Source: Bacteroidota bacterium
GTDB lineage: Bacteria > Bacteroidota > Bacteroidia > Bacteroidales > F082
DNA length: 64,000 nucleotides
Direction: 5' to 3'
Assembly (NCBI GenBank): GCA_009773165.1
Contig: WOUZ01000004.1
Coordinates: 224,086 to 288,085 of the forward strand
Shown here: piece by piece, positions 1 through 9,484 of the stretch
Layout of the letters: each line of letters opens with the position of its first letter
Position numbering within the stretch: position 1 is the first letter of the stretch
Notes under the pieces: generated by a model
Databases searched by the model: none
Told to the model about the DNA's origin: nothing
What the model saw: the letters and a program-made list of their open reading frames with translations, nothing else
Made by a program: the position numbers and the translations under genes

Positions 1-165
1 AATATAACTTGAATCTGATTTACTTTCAATAAAGCTTTCAAACGGTGAAAATCATGCTTATTCAATTCATGTATTCAAAACAAATTAACTTATCGAATTA
101 TGTATTTTACAATCTGAAAAATGTACTATTGATTTAATATTCAGTTTAACCTGTTTTTGGTAAAA

Positions 166-1092
166 TTATAAACGGGTCCCAAATGGTAATTGCTCCATTG
201 AACTAAGTTCTAATTCATTTAAAACTTCATCACTGCTAAAACCACCGCTTAACTCTTCGTTTGAACAAAAAGCATCCTGTATTGCAACATCTGTAACTAT
301 TATTAAACGGAAACTATCTGTATAGTCAATACCTAAAGTTTGAATATCAATAGCAAATTGATCTTTAAATAACTGTTTTAGCTGATTATCAGCAATAAGT
401 TCCTTGACACCTTCTTTATCATTCAGAAGTTTTTTCTTATCTAAGTAACTGAGCATTGGTTTATTCTGGGTGAGAATTGCAGATTGTAAAAGGCTCATTG
501 AAATAATATCATGTGCGTCGTCAAGTGCCACATAGTCACGATCTGGATTATTTTCTTTAAAAGTTATAATAGCATTCATCAAATTTAATAGTACAGTTTC
601 ATTGTTTTTAATCCGGGCAATGGCATTTTGAGCCTGGTTAAGGTATCCGATTATTGGAACATTTAAGTTTTCATCCAACGAAACAATTACACTCATGGCA
701 TATAAAATTTCTTCACGTGCAGGTACAAGAAAAGTTTTAAAACTTTCCAGTGCATTCATATAAGGATAATAAGTCTTGGCAAAATCTTCTGCTTCAGTCA
801 TCTTCTTTAAAACCTCGTCTACATCGAAGGAAATCTTCAGTGATTTGTAATAATAAAAAAGCAAATACCTTTCGTATTGACGGCGTTTGGCTGTGTCTTC
901 GACTAACTCATTACGCAATAAAATATCATCTTCCGTTACTTTCACATTTCTGTAACGATCCACTTTTCCAATTGAGCCAGATAATTTTTCTTTTTCGAAT
1001 AAAGGCAGATCGATCATTGAACCAATCAATAAACCGCCGACAAATGTCAATAATGCGAAAAGGCTTACCTGAATTAATGTTAACTTTTTCAT
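166..1092 (-). CDS. hypothetical protein with N-terminal membrane anchor; paralog of the 1399..2391 product
   Basis: Long ORF. N-terminal hydrophobic segment. Extensive block shared with the neighbouring ORF (GSIGKVDRYRNVxVxEDDILLRNEL..., ILTQNKPMLSYLDKKKLLNDKEGVKEL). Confidence 0.8.
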   Translation of the reverse strand: MKKLTLIQVSLFALLTFVGGLLIGSMIDLPLFEKEKLSGSIGKVDRYRNVKVTEDDILLRNELVEDTAKRRQYERYLLFYYYKSLKISFDVDEVLKKMTEAEDFAKTYYPYMNALESFKTFLVPAREEILYAMSVIVSLDENLNVPIIGYLNQAQNAIARIKNNETVLLNLMNAIITFKENNPDRDYVALDDAHDIISMSLLQSAILTQNKPMLSYLDKKKLLNDKEGVKELIADNQLKQLFKDQFAIDIQTLGIDYTDSFRLIIVTDVAIQDAFCSNEELSGGFSSDEVLNELELSSMEQLPFGTRL

Positions 1093-1398
1093 TTGTTTTT
1101 ATTTGTTTTCTAATGTTAAGTACTTTATTAGCAAATCGTTCATTTAAAAATTCAATTGACTGGTACCTTCAACTCAAATAACTTGGACAAACTGGAATTG
1201 AAATCATGTGAATAATCGGAAAATCAATTTTGGCAAATTAATTTTTCTGTAAATCAATCTTTATCAAAGAACATCAGTTGTGCGAACTAAACGACCACAA
1301 CAAGAAAGTTTTGTCAGTACTATTTTGAAGTCAGGTACGCTTGTTAAAACCAGATTAATAAGCGTACCTGTTTCAATAACAAATCATTAGATTGCCTT

Positions 1399-2391
1399 TT
1401 ATCTAAATTCGGAAACGTCAGTCATAACTCCCAAATTCTGAACATCAATTCCTAATTGATCTATTGCTTTCAAAGTGCTTATGGAGCTTATTGCATCATT
1501 ACTCAAGAGTAAACTGCTTAACTCTTCATTTGAACAAAAAACATCCTGCAGAGCAACATCGTTTAAAATTAAAGCATTTAAACTCTCATTTGCGATACCT
1601 AAGGTACTCATATCAGCAACAAACTGATCATTAAATAATGATTTCAGTTGAGCATCAGCAACGAGTTCTTTAACACCTTCCTTATCATTGAGAAGCTTTT
1701 TCTTATCTAGGTAACTGAGCATAGGTTTGTTCTGGGTAAGAATTGCCGATTGCATCAGGTTCATTGAAATGATGTCGTGTGCATCCTCCAACGCCCAATA
1801 CTTTCCTTCAGGATTGGCATCTTTGAAAGTAATAATAGCATTCATAAGGTTCATAAGAATAGATTCATTGCTGTTGATACGGGCAATAGCGTTTTGAGCC
1901 TGATTTAGGTATCCAATAACAGGAACTTTCGCATTTTCATCCAATGAAGAAACCATATTCAAAGCAAAAAGAATATCCTCACGTGCTGGAACAAGGTATG
2001 TTTTGAAACTTTCCAAAGCTATCATGTAGGGATAGTAAGTTTTAGCAAATTCTTCTGTTTCAGTTGTTTTCTTCAAAACTTCATCTACGTCAAAAGAAGT
2101 TTTAAGTGACTTATAATAATAAAACAGCAGGTATTTTTCGTATTGAGTGCGTTTGGCGGTGTCGTCAAGCAACTCATTCCGCAATAAAATATCATCTTCT
2201 GATACCTGAACATTGCGATAGCGATCTACTTTCCCTATTGAACCTCCGAGATACTTACCCATCTCATAATAATCAGTTTGGGAGTCAGCACCCTGGGGCG
2301 AATAGTTTACAATACTGATACCCAGGAATAATCCTACTACCAGTGCGAGAGCTGCGAGGAGTGCGGCTTGAAGTAAAGTGTACTTTTTCAT
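1399..2391 (-). CDS. hypothetical protein with N-terminal membrane anchor; tandem paralog of the 166..1092 product
   Basis: Long ORF with N-terminal TM segment and high identity to the adjacent ORF. Confidence 0.8.
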   Translation of the reverse strand: MKKYTLLQAALLAALALVVGLFLGISIVNYSPQGADSQTDYYEMGKYLGGSIGKVDRYRNVQVSEDDILLRNELLDDTAKRTQYEKYLLFYYYKSLKTSFDVDEVLKKTTETEEFAKTYYPYMIALESFKTYLVPAREDILFALNMVSSLDENAKVPVIGYLNQAQNAIARINSNESILMNLMNAIITFKDANPEGKYWALEDAHDIISMNLMQSAILTQNKPMLSYLDKKKLLNDKEGVKELVADAQLKSLFNDQFVADMSTLGIANESLNALILNDVALQDVFCSNEELSSLLLSNDAISSISTLKAIDQLGIDVQNLGVMTDVSEFR

Positions 2392-2473
2392 TGTTTTGAA
2401 ATTTTAGTTGTAAATAATAATTGTTTCTATTTTATTGAATGATCATTAAGTGGATAAAAAGTTGGTTTTTTTG

Positions 2474-3226
2474 TCAAAAAGTTAGGTGTTTTTTTATAAT
2501 AACTGATTGATTTTGGAAAGCAGTGACAGTGACCGCAGCCTGAGCATCCGTAGTTTTTTCCAGAATAAGTTGAAATGAGTTCATTCCTGTTGCTGTAAAA
2601 TTCACTGATCCCATATTGTAATCACTTGAATTCGAACCTTCTGTCATAACAAATTCGGCCTTGGCAACCTTAAAATCGGTAGTACTAAATGAAGTTTCCA
2701 GATGAAGCTCGTTTGGACTATTGATCACAAAATTCAAATAGTAAAGGTTGCCAATCTGATAAGGAATCATTTTAATGCTGCTGTGTTGGTAAGCATAGGA
2801 AATTTCTTGTCCGGAGGCGCTACTTATACTTCCTGCAAGCCTGCTTGTATCAGTTGGACCAATTTCAGCCAGAAAAAACCATGTAAAAGCCGTACCTACC
2901 ATTACACCGGTAAATAAAATCATCGCATAACGAACAGGGAAAGGATTGAATAATTGATCCCAAAAAGGGTTGTCCCACCAACTTGGTTTTGGAACCCGCT
3001 TTTTTGACGTAATGCGCTGCATGACTTCTTCAGTAATATCTACAGGATGCTCCTCCACATGTGTTTTTTCAAGATGAAGCTCAATCTCCTTAAGTTTGTC
3101 CAGGTGATCATTCTCAGTTTTGGAACTCGAATTTTCAGCCAGATTTCTATCAGAGCTTTTGCCTTTCATCTGTTCCTTGTCAGGGTTTTTATCCGACTGA
3201 GCTGAAGCGTTTTTCCTGAAGTCCAT
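2474..3226 (-). CDS. putative anti-sigma factor, single-pass membrane protein
   Basis: Immediately downstream of the ECF sigma gene. Cytoplasmic N-terminus (DITEEVMQRI), one central TM (YAMILFTGVMVGTAFTWFFLA) and an extracytoplasmic C-terminal domain. No HxxxCxxC zinc motif. Confidence 0.6.
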   Translation of the reverse strand: MDFRKNASAQSDKNPDKEQMKGKSSDRNLAENSSSKTENDHLDKLKEIELHLEKTHVEEHPVDITEEVMQRITSKKRVPKPSWWDNPFWDQLFNPFPVRYAMILFTGVMVGTAFTWFFLAEIGPTDTSRLAGSISSASGQEISYAYQHSSIKMIPYQIGNLYYLNFVINSPNELHLETSFSTTDFKVAKAEFVMTEGSNSSDYNMGSVNFTATGMNSFQLILEKTTDAQAAVTVTAFQNQSVIIKKHLTF

Positions 3227-3243
3227 TGTATTATAGTTTTAAT

Positions 3244-3843
3244 TTATTCAAATGTTCTAAAATACGGTGTCTTTTCGAGTATCTCTTTAATCTGCATTCG
3301 CGCATCGAACAAGCGCGACCTTACTTTTTGCTCCGAAATCTGCAGCGAATAAGCTACTTCTTTGTAGGAGAGTTGTTCATAATACTTCAAAACTATCACC
3401 GCTCTATATTTCTCTTTTAATTGATTAACAGCATATTGCAACTGATATTCACGCTCATCATATGTATCTTCTCTTTCATCTTCTACATTTTTTAAATATT
3501 CAATTCCAACATTATTTTTTTGTTTTTTCAAATAATTTAAAGCAGTATTAACTGCAATACGATACACCCAGCTGAAAAATTTGTGGTCGCCGCTAACAGT
3601 TGCCAAAGCCTCATATGCTTTTACAAACACCACTTGAGTTAGTTCCCTTGCCTCATCCCTGTCATGAATCATTCGTATAAGCAGATTGTAAACAGGGCGT
3701 TGGTACTTGTCAACTAATACTCTATATGCATTCACCTGTCCTTTGAGTACCTTTCTGATTATTTCATGATCTTCAAGGGCACTCTGCTGTGCTGCTTCCA
3801 GTTTCTCTTTATCCGGTTTATCTATGTCATCTTCATTTTTCAT
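3244..3843 (-). CDS. RNA polymerase ECF-type sigma-70 factor
   Basis: Region 2 (ELTQVVFVKAYEAL...FFSWVYRIAVNTALNYLKK) and region 4 (VIVLKYYEQLSYKEVAYSLQISEQKVRSRLFDAR). Confidence 0.92.
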   Translation of the reverse strand: MKNEDDIDKPDKEKLEAAQQSALEDHEIIRKVLKGQVNAYRVLVDKYQRPVYNLLIRMIHDRDEARELTQVVFVKAYEALATVSGDHKFFSWVYRIAVNTALNYLKKQKNNVGIEYLKNVEDEREDTYDEREYQLQYAVNQLKEKYRAVIVLKYYEQLSYKEVAYSLQISEQKVRSRLFDARMQIKEILEKTPYFRTFE

Positions 3844-3880
3844 GAATTACACTTTATGTTTTGAAAAAGTTGGTTTTTCA

Positions 3881-4879
3881 TTAACTATTTTCCAATTGAC
3901 TTAATTTCCACAGTTCTCTGTGCTTGATTCTGATGAGTGGTTGCAATGCAAGCTCACCGGTTTTACCAACCTGTTTACGTAAAGCTTTGAGCTCTGTAAG
4001 CTTTTCAATCGTATCGTTTTCAGCTATTGGCGTAAATCCGTTCTCTTTAAGCATCAGGTTACGTTTTGCTTTGATCGAAAGTTCGAGATACAGGCTTAGG
4101 TAATTATACAGATCTACAATCATTTCTGAGTCAAAATGCGCTCTCAGTCCGGCGATATATGCTCCCGATCGGGTACCCGAAAACTTGCCCTGCCTGATCA
4201 TTCTCAATATTTCTACCTCGTTACTGAATTCCATTTCCAACCAATTTTGGAGACTGCTGGTACTTTGTTTAAAAATAAAGCCAAAGAAAACAGGGAGTAG
4301 CACAAAAATGAGTAAGGTTTGGAGGTATGGATTCAGAAAAAAATGATTAAATGCGCTGTGAACGATGATCGCAACAAATAGTCCACTAGGTACTGAAAAA
4401 AAGAGTTTCTTCTCGCGCTGTATTCCACCCATTATAAGTAGCGCTACAATAGCAGTGCAGCCACCATGCATGAGGGCTGTACCAAAACCACGCAACATCC
4501 ATAACATCATTGATGGCTCATCTCCAATGAAATAGATATAAACCATATTCTCAATCAATGCGAAACCAGTTCCTGAAGCAAACCCATAAATGGCAGCGTC
4601 AATTGAGAAACCAATTTTTCGTCGTGCGATAAGAAAGAAAACAAAAAGTGCTTTTAAAACCTCTTCAACAATAGGGGCAAAATAGCGGGTAAAGTTTTCA
4701 AAACTGAGCGTAAAATGCGACGAAAGCCATTCATTTGAAAGATAAGAAAACCATGCTGCCAGTCCACCCCACAATATTGCTAAGACAAGATTTTTTTTAC
4801 TCACCAATTTAAAGCTATCCATCAGGAAAAGCCCTGTTAGAAAAAGAAGTACTGGCATCAAGCTGAAAACGATTTTCAT
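3881..4879 (-). CDS. PrsW-family intramembrane metalloprotease
   Basis: Polytopic membrane protein with EEVLKA, GFALIEN and HGGCTA / HSAFNHF motifs typical of PrsW. Confidence 0.85.
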   Translation of the reverse strand: MKIVFSLMPVLLFLTGLFLMDSFKLVSKKNLVLAILWGGLAAWFSYLSNEWLSSHFTLSFENFTRYFAPIVEEVLKALFVFFLIARRKIGFSIDAAIYGFASGTGFALIENMVYIYFIGDEPSMMLWMLRGFGTALMHGGCTAIVALLIMGGIQREKKLFFSVPSGLFVAIIVHSAFNHFFLNPYLQTLLIFVLLPVFFGFIFKQSTSSLQNWLEMEFSNEVEILRMIRQGKFSGTRSGAYIAGLRAHFDSEMIVDLYNYLSLYLELSIKAKRNLMLKENGFTPIAENDTIEKLTELKALRKQVGKTGELALQPLIRIKHRELWKLSQLENS

Positions 4880-5400
4880 AAAGACTTTTTTAAAAATGAA
4901 TCTTTTTACAAATAGAAACAGAGACTAACTCATACTTGACTAAATAATTTAATATGAGGTATTTATAAGTCGCATTAGAATTATACGATAGAAACCAGTT
5001 CAAGTAGAATTCTGAATTAAGAAAGCCAAGAAAAGACTGATTATTAAAAATATAAAGCGGTATGTTCTCAGCAGGGCTTGAAAATAAGCACTTCCACTGG
5101 GAAACCTGCAATGAAAAAAATGCCAGTAGATTTACATGGTGCTTAGAAACCCTATAAGATAGATCATCAACCATAATGTGTTGATTTTACTTGTCTCTGC
5201 TGTTAACAAAACTTCCTGTTCATTGTATTAAAAGCTAATTTTTTGGCAGTAACTTAATAAATAGTATCGGGCAATCAGATTGCAGTAATTGAAGAGTTGG
5301 ATTGGAACTTTTAATAATATCAATGAGCAAGCGCAAATGTAAGTTATTACCCAATTAAAAACAAATTCCAATCCTTTATTAGGTCTTTTTATTCAAAAAA

Positions 5401-5431
5401 AAATGATGCGGGATTTGATCTCGCATCATTT
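5401..5431 (-). terminator. intrinsic terminator downstream of the phospho-sugar mutase gene
   Basis: Inverted repeat AAATGATGCGgGAT..ATCtCGCATCATTT, followed on the minus strand by a T-run (TTTTTTTTT). Confidence 0.7.
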
Positions 5432-5460
5432 ATAAAATAATTGTACAGAATACCTGAAGA

Positions 5461-7200
5461 CTAACTATTTAAAGCCTCCATCACTTGTTTGATCATGTGC
5501 TCAAGTTCATTATCGATAACATCAAATTGGTCACGATTTTCAAGAATTCCTTTTACACCAAAATAAAATTTTATTTTGGGTTCGGTTCCCGATGGTCTTA
5601 TGCTTATTTTATTACCATTTTCGGTTAAAAACTGTAAAACATCCGATTTGGGCAAATCAATGGTGGTTTGCTTTCCTTCAACGAGATTTCGTGTAATCCG
5701 CTGCTCATAGTCTTTTATTAAGACAAGACGTGAACCAGCTATTTCGAGTGGCGGATTATTCCTGTAGCGCTCCATCATAGCCTTAATTTCCTGTGCGCCG
5801 GCCATTCCTTTTTTGGTGACTGAAACGAGTTTTTCTTTATAAAACCCAAATTCAACATAGATATCTTTAAGTAAATCGTACATGCTTTTTCCCTGATCAG
5901 CAGCCCATGCCGCTGTTTCAGCTATCATCACACAAGAAATTACAGCATCTTTATCGCGAACGAAATCTCCAACAAGGTAACCATAACTTTCTTCACCTCC
6001 ACCAATAAACGTTTTCTTACCTTCATATTTCTGAATTATATCTGCGATATATTTAAATCCGGTTAAAACATCAAACCGTTCCACCCCATATTTGTCAGCA
6101 ATATTGAAAAGCAGTTCAGAAGTAACAATTGTTTTTACAATATATTCATTTCCGGTAAGTTTACCCTTTTCACTCCATCTGCTAATCAGGTAATAGAGCA
6201 ACAAACTTGCAGCCTGGTTTCCATTTAATAAAATAAATTTTCCCTGATCGTTTTTAACAGCAATTCCAACTCTGTCGCCATCAGGATCGGTTGCCATCAC
6301 AATATCAGCGTCAATTTCTTCAGCTTTTGCAATAGCCATGCTCAAGGCAGCAGGTTCTTCAGGATTAGGAGAATATACAGTCGGAAAGTTCCCATCAACG
6401 ATATTCTGCTCCTCAACAGTTGTAATCGACTCGAAACCAACAGCTTTTAAAGCCATTGGAACCAATTTTACTGTTGAGCCGTGTATGGGTGTAAATACAA
6501 TTTTGAAATTTTTCTGTCGTTGAATCACCTCAGGAGACAAACTAAGTCCCTTGATGCGTTCCACATAAATTTTATCAAAATCATCCCCTAGCAAGGTTAT
6601 CAGTTCGGTTTTAGAATTAAAATTTACATCAGCCGGTCCCGAAATTTTCTCAACTTCGGTAATGACATTTTTGTCGTGTGGTGCAATTAGTTGTCCGCCA
6701 TCATTCCAGTAAGCTTTATAGCCATTATATTCCTTGGGGTTGTGCGAGGCGGTTATTACAACACCACTCTGACAGCCAAAATAGCGCACAGCAAATGAGA
6801 GCTCAGGTGTTGGACGAAGACTTTCAAAAAGATACACCTTAATGTTATTGGCCGACATTACCTCAGCTGTAATTCTGGCAAAGTAATCGCTGTTATTTCT
6901 GCAATCATAAGCGATTGCCATTGAAGGTGTTTCAATCGAAGGAAACATTTTTCGGATATAATTGGCAAGGCCTTGTGTTGCCATAGCAACAGTATATTTA
7001 TTCATACGGTTGGTGCCAACTCCCATAATCCCTCTTAGGCCACCTGTTCCAAACTCCAGGTTACGGTAAAAACTTTCGGTGAGTTCCTGAGGATCCTCTT
7101 CCATGAGAAGTCTTACTTTTTCAATCGTCTCAGAATCATAAGGTTCAGAAAGCCATTGACTTGCTTTCGCGAGAATGGCAGGATCAATCTGTTGTTTCAT
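5461..7200 (-). CDS. phospho-sugar mutase (phosphoglucomutase/phosphomannomutase family)
   Basis: VVITASHNPKEYNGYK catalytic loop, ATDPDGDRVG metal-binding loop, GGGEESYG, and RPSGTEPKIKFY phosphate loop. Confidence 0.95.
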   Translation of the reverse strand: MKQQIDPAILAKASQWLSEPYDSETIEKVRLLMEEDPQELTESFYRNLEFGTGGLRGIMGVGTNRMNKYTVAMATQGLANYIRKMFPSIETPSMAIAYDCRNNSDYFARITAEVMSANNIKVYLFESLRPTPELSFAVRYFGCQSGVVITASHNPKEYNGYKAYWNDGGQLIAPHDKNVITEVEKISGPADVNFNSKTELITLLGDDFDKIYVERIKGLSLSPEVIQRQKNFKIVFTPIHGSTVKLVPMALKAVGFESITTVEEQNIVDGNFPTVYSPNPEEPAALSMAIAKAEEIDADIVMATDPDGDRVGIAVKNDQGKFILLNGNQAASLLLYYLISRWSEKGKLTGNEYIVKTIVTSELLFNIADKYGVERFDVLTGFKYIADIIQKYEGKKTFIGGGEESYGYLVGDFVRDKDAVISCVMIAETAAWAADQGKSMYDLLKDIYVEFGFYKEKLVSVTKKGMAGAQEIKAMMERYRNNPPLEIAGSRLVLIKDYEQRITRNLVEGKQTTIDLPKSDVLQFLTENGNKISIRPSGTEPKIKFYFGVKGILENRDQFDVIDNELEHMIKQVMEALNS

Positions 7201-7595
7201 AGAGTTATTCTTTTGAGGTTTGTAATCTTTTTAAAGCCATCGATTAAACGTTCTTCCGCAGGGTTAAGTAAAACACCCATGCTGCAACCCGAAAAGGAAA
7301 CTACTGTGTTGAGTTTCTTTAGATGCTCTTCAGCTTTTCTTACAGAAGAGATGAGTTCGATTGCTATTTCTTCTTCAATTATAAAATCAGCAAATAATTT
7401 TTCTTCAATTCTTATTCCTTTGTAGTGTACAGCAACAGAAGCATTCATCCTGAAGCGTATTCCCCTGAGCCTGAATTCATGAGCCAGACAACTTTTAAAT
7501 ATTTCAGGCAAAATACCCGGGCCAGTATAAGCATGAACCTCCCTTGCACAATCATAAATTAAGGTCGCCAAGCTATTTCGCCTGCTCTTGTCCAT
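7197..7595 (-). CDS. GxxExxY-family protein
   Basis: About 130 aa with GPGILPEIFKSCLAHEFRLRGI and IRIEEKLFADFIIEEEIAIELIS. Overlaps both neighbouring genes. Confidence 0.8.
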   Translation of the reverse strand: MDKSRRNSLATLIYDCAREVHAYTGPGILPEIFKSCLAHEFRLRGIRFRMNASVAVHYKGIRIEEKLFADFIIEEEIAIELISSVRKAEEHLKKLNTVVSFSGCSMGVLLNPAEERLIDGFKKITNLKRITL

Positions 7596-8448
7596 TTAGT
7601 TCTTCCAAACATTTTTTCAGGCTATCTTTCCAATAAGGTAATTGAACCTGATAATTCTTTTTAAACTTTTCTTTACTCAAAACACTGTAAAAGGGCCTTT
7701 TTGTTTTCACAGGATATGCCGATGATGGTATTGGATTAACCTTGCAATCCAGCAGGCACAATTCCATGATGGTTTTCGAAAAGTCGTACCAGCTGATGGC
7801 TCCTTCATTACTAAAATGGTAAATCTCCTTAACAAAATCACCTTTATAGCGATCAACAATTAAAACAATAGCCCAAGCCAGATCAAAAGCCCATGTGGGA
7901 GTGCCAATCTGATCAGCAACAACATTTATTTCAGGGCGTTCTTTTCCAAGACGCATCATTGTTTTTACAAAATTATTCCCCGATGCAGCATACAGCCACG
8001 ATGTTCTTAAGATAACGCTATGACAACCATGACCCATGAGAATTGCTTCTCCTCTGGCTTTACTCTTTCCATAGGAAGAAATGGCAGAGATGGGCTCACT
8101 TTCCTCATAAGGTTTATAATTCTCACCATCAAAAACATAATCAGTGGAAATATGAATGAACAAAGCATTGTTTTTTTTACAAGCGTCGGCTAAAACACCT
8201 ACAGCAACAGCGTTGATGCGATCTGCCAGAACAGGCTCATCTTCAGCCTTATCTACGGCTGTGTATGCAGCACAATTGATACAAACTTCAATCTCGTGAA
8301 TTTCAAAAAACCCTTGAACGGCATCAGTTTGAGTTATATTCAACTCCTCTACATCTGTGAAATGCCATTGATGCCTGCGATCATTGCCTGCAATCTTTTG
8401 AAGTTCGTTTCCAAGCTGACCTTTACTACCTGTAACTAAGATATTCAT
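7573..8448 (-). CDS. rfbD: dTDP-4-dehydrorhamnose reductase
   Basis: MNILVTGSKGQLGNEL Rossmann start, STDYVFDG, YGKSKARGE, RTSWLY. Confidence 0.93.
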   Translation of the reverse strand: MNILVTGSKGQLGNELQKIAGNDRRHQWHFTDVEELNITQTDAVQGFFEIHEIEVCINCAAYTAVDKAEDEPVLADRINAVAVGVLADACKKNNALFIHISTDYVFDGENYKPYEESEPISAISSYGKSKARGEAILMGHGCHSVILRTSWLYAASGNNFVKTMMRLGKERPEINVVADQIGTPTWAFDLAWAIVLIVDRYKGDFVKEIYHFSNEGAISWYDFSKTIMELCLLDCKVNPIPSSAYPVKTKRPFYSVLSKEKFKKNYQVQLPYWKDSLKKCLEELNGQEQAK

Positions 8449-8490
8449 TTTAATCTAATTAAGTTTCAATAAAATGAAAGAAAGCGGAAA

Positions 8491-9423
8491 TTAAACAACT
8501 GTTTTAAAGAAATCAATAGTTCTGCGCAAACCCTCGTCGAGGTGAATCTTTGGCTCCCAGTCCAGAAGTTCTTTAGCAAGACTTATATCAGGTTTTCTCT
8601 GTAATGGGTCGTCGGTAGGTAACGGCTGAAAAATAATTTTTGAGCCTGTGCCTGTCATTTGGATAACTTTTTCGGCTAATTCAAGCATGGTAAATTCACC
8701 TGGATTTCCAATATTCACAGGACCAGTGATAGAATCATCGGTAGCCATCATACGTATCATACCTTCAACGAGGTCGTCAACATATTGGAAGCTACGTGTT
8801 TGCATACCATTTCCATACATCGTAATATCATCACCTCTCAGAGCCTGAACAATAAAATTAGATACCACTCGTCCATCATTCGGATGCATTCGCGGTCCAT
8901 ACGTATTAAAAATGCGGATGATCTTAATACGTACATCATTCTGATTGTGATAATCCACAAATAATGTCTCCGCGCACCGTTTTCCTTCATCATAACAGGA
9001 GCGCGGTCCGATTGGATTCACATGTCCCCAGTAAGTTTCTTTTTGAGGATGCTGCTCTGGATTGCCATAAACTTCACTTGTTGAAGCCTGCAAAATCTTT
9101 GCTTTAATACGTTTTGCCAACCCTAGCATATTTATTGCACCCATCACTGAAGTTTTGATGGTTTTAATGGGATTGTACTGATAATGGACAGGTGATGCAG
9201 GGCACGCCAAATTAAATATCTCGTCAACTTCAACAAAATAAGGTGTTGTTACATCGTGACGTACCAACTCAAAATAGCGGTGATCCATCAAATGGGCAAT
9301 ATTCTTTTTTTGTCCGGTAAAATAGTTATCCAGACAAATCACATCATTACCCTCATTGAGAAGGCGTTCACATAAATGGGAACCTATAAAACCTGCCCCT
9401 CCTGTTACTAATATTCTTTTCAT
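8491..9423 (-). CDS. UDP-glucuronate decarboxylase (UDP-xylose synthase) / NAD-dependent epimerase
   Basis: [70 protein letters not shown]; typical UXS motifs. Confidence 0.93.
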   Translation of the reverse strand: MKRILVTGGAGFIGSHLCERLLNEGNDVICLDNYFTGQKKNIAHLMDHRYFELVRHDVTTPYFVEVDEIFNLACPASPVHYQYNPIKTIKTSVMGAINMLGLAKRIKAKILQASTSEVYGNPEQHPQKETYWGHVNPIGPRSCYDEGKRCAETLFVDYHNQNDVRIKIIRIFNTYGPRMHPNDGRVVSNFIVQALRGDDITMYGNGMQTRSFQYVDDLVEGMIRMMATDDSITGPVNIGNPGEFTMLELAEKVIQMTGTGSKIIFQPLPTDDPLQRKPDISLAKELLDWEPKIHLDEGLRRTIDFFKTVV

Positions 9424-9445
9424 CCTGTTTAGTTAATTATAAAAA

Positions 9446-9476
9446 ACGGCTGCATCTGAAAAGATACAGCCGCTTT
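9446..9476 (-). terminator. intrinsic terminator after ugd
   Basis: ACGGCTGcATCT..AGATaCAGCCG inverted repeat followed on the minus strand by TTTTTTATAA. Confidence 0.6.
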
Positions 9477-9484
9477 TTCAATGT

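Noticed and set aside
750-1181. 143-aa plus-strand ORF antisense to the first paralog
   Set aside because: Lies mostly antisense to a well-supported CDS. A corresponding shorter antisense ORF in the paralog (2106..2318) reflects shared sequence, not coding.
4890-5174. 94-aa minus-strand ORF upstream of the PrsW gene
   Set aside because: AT-rich intergenic DNA, no recognisable motif, composition unlike the neighbouring genes.
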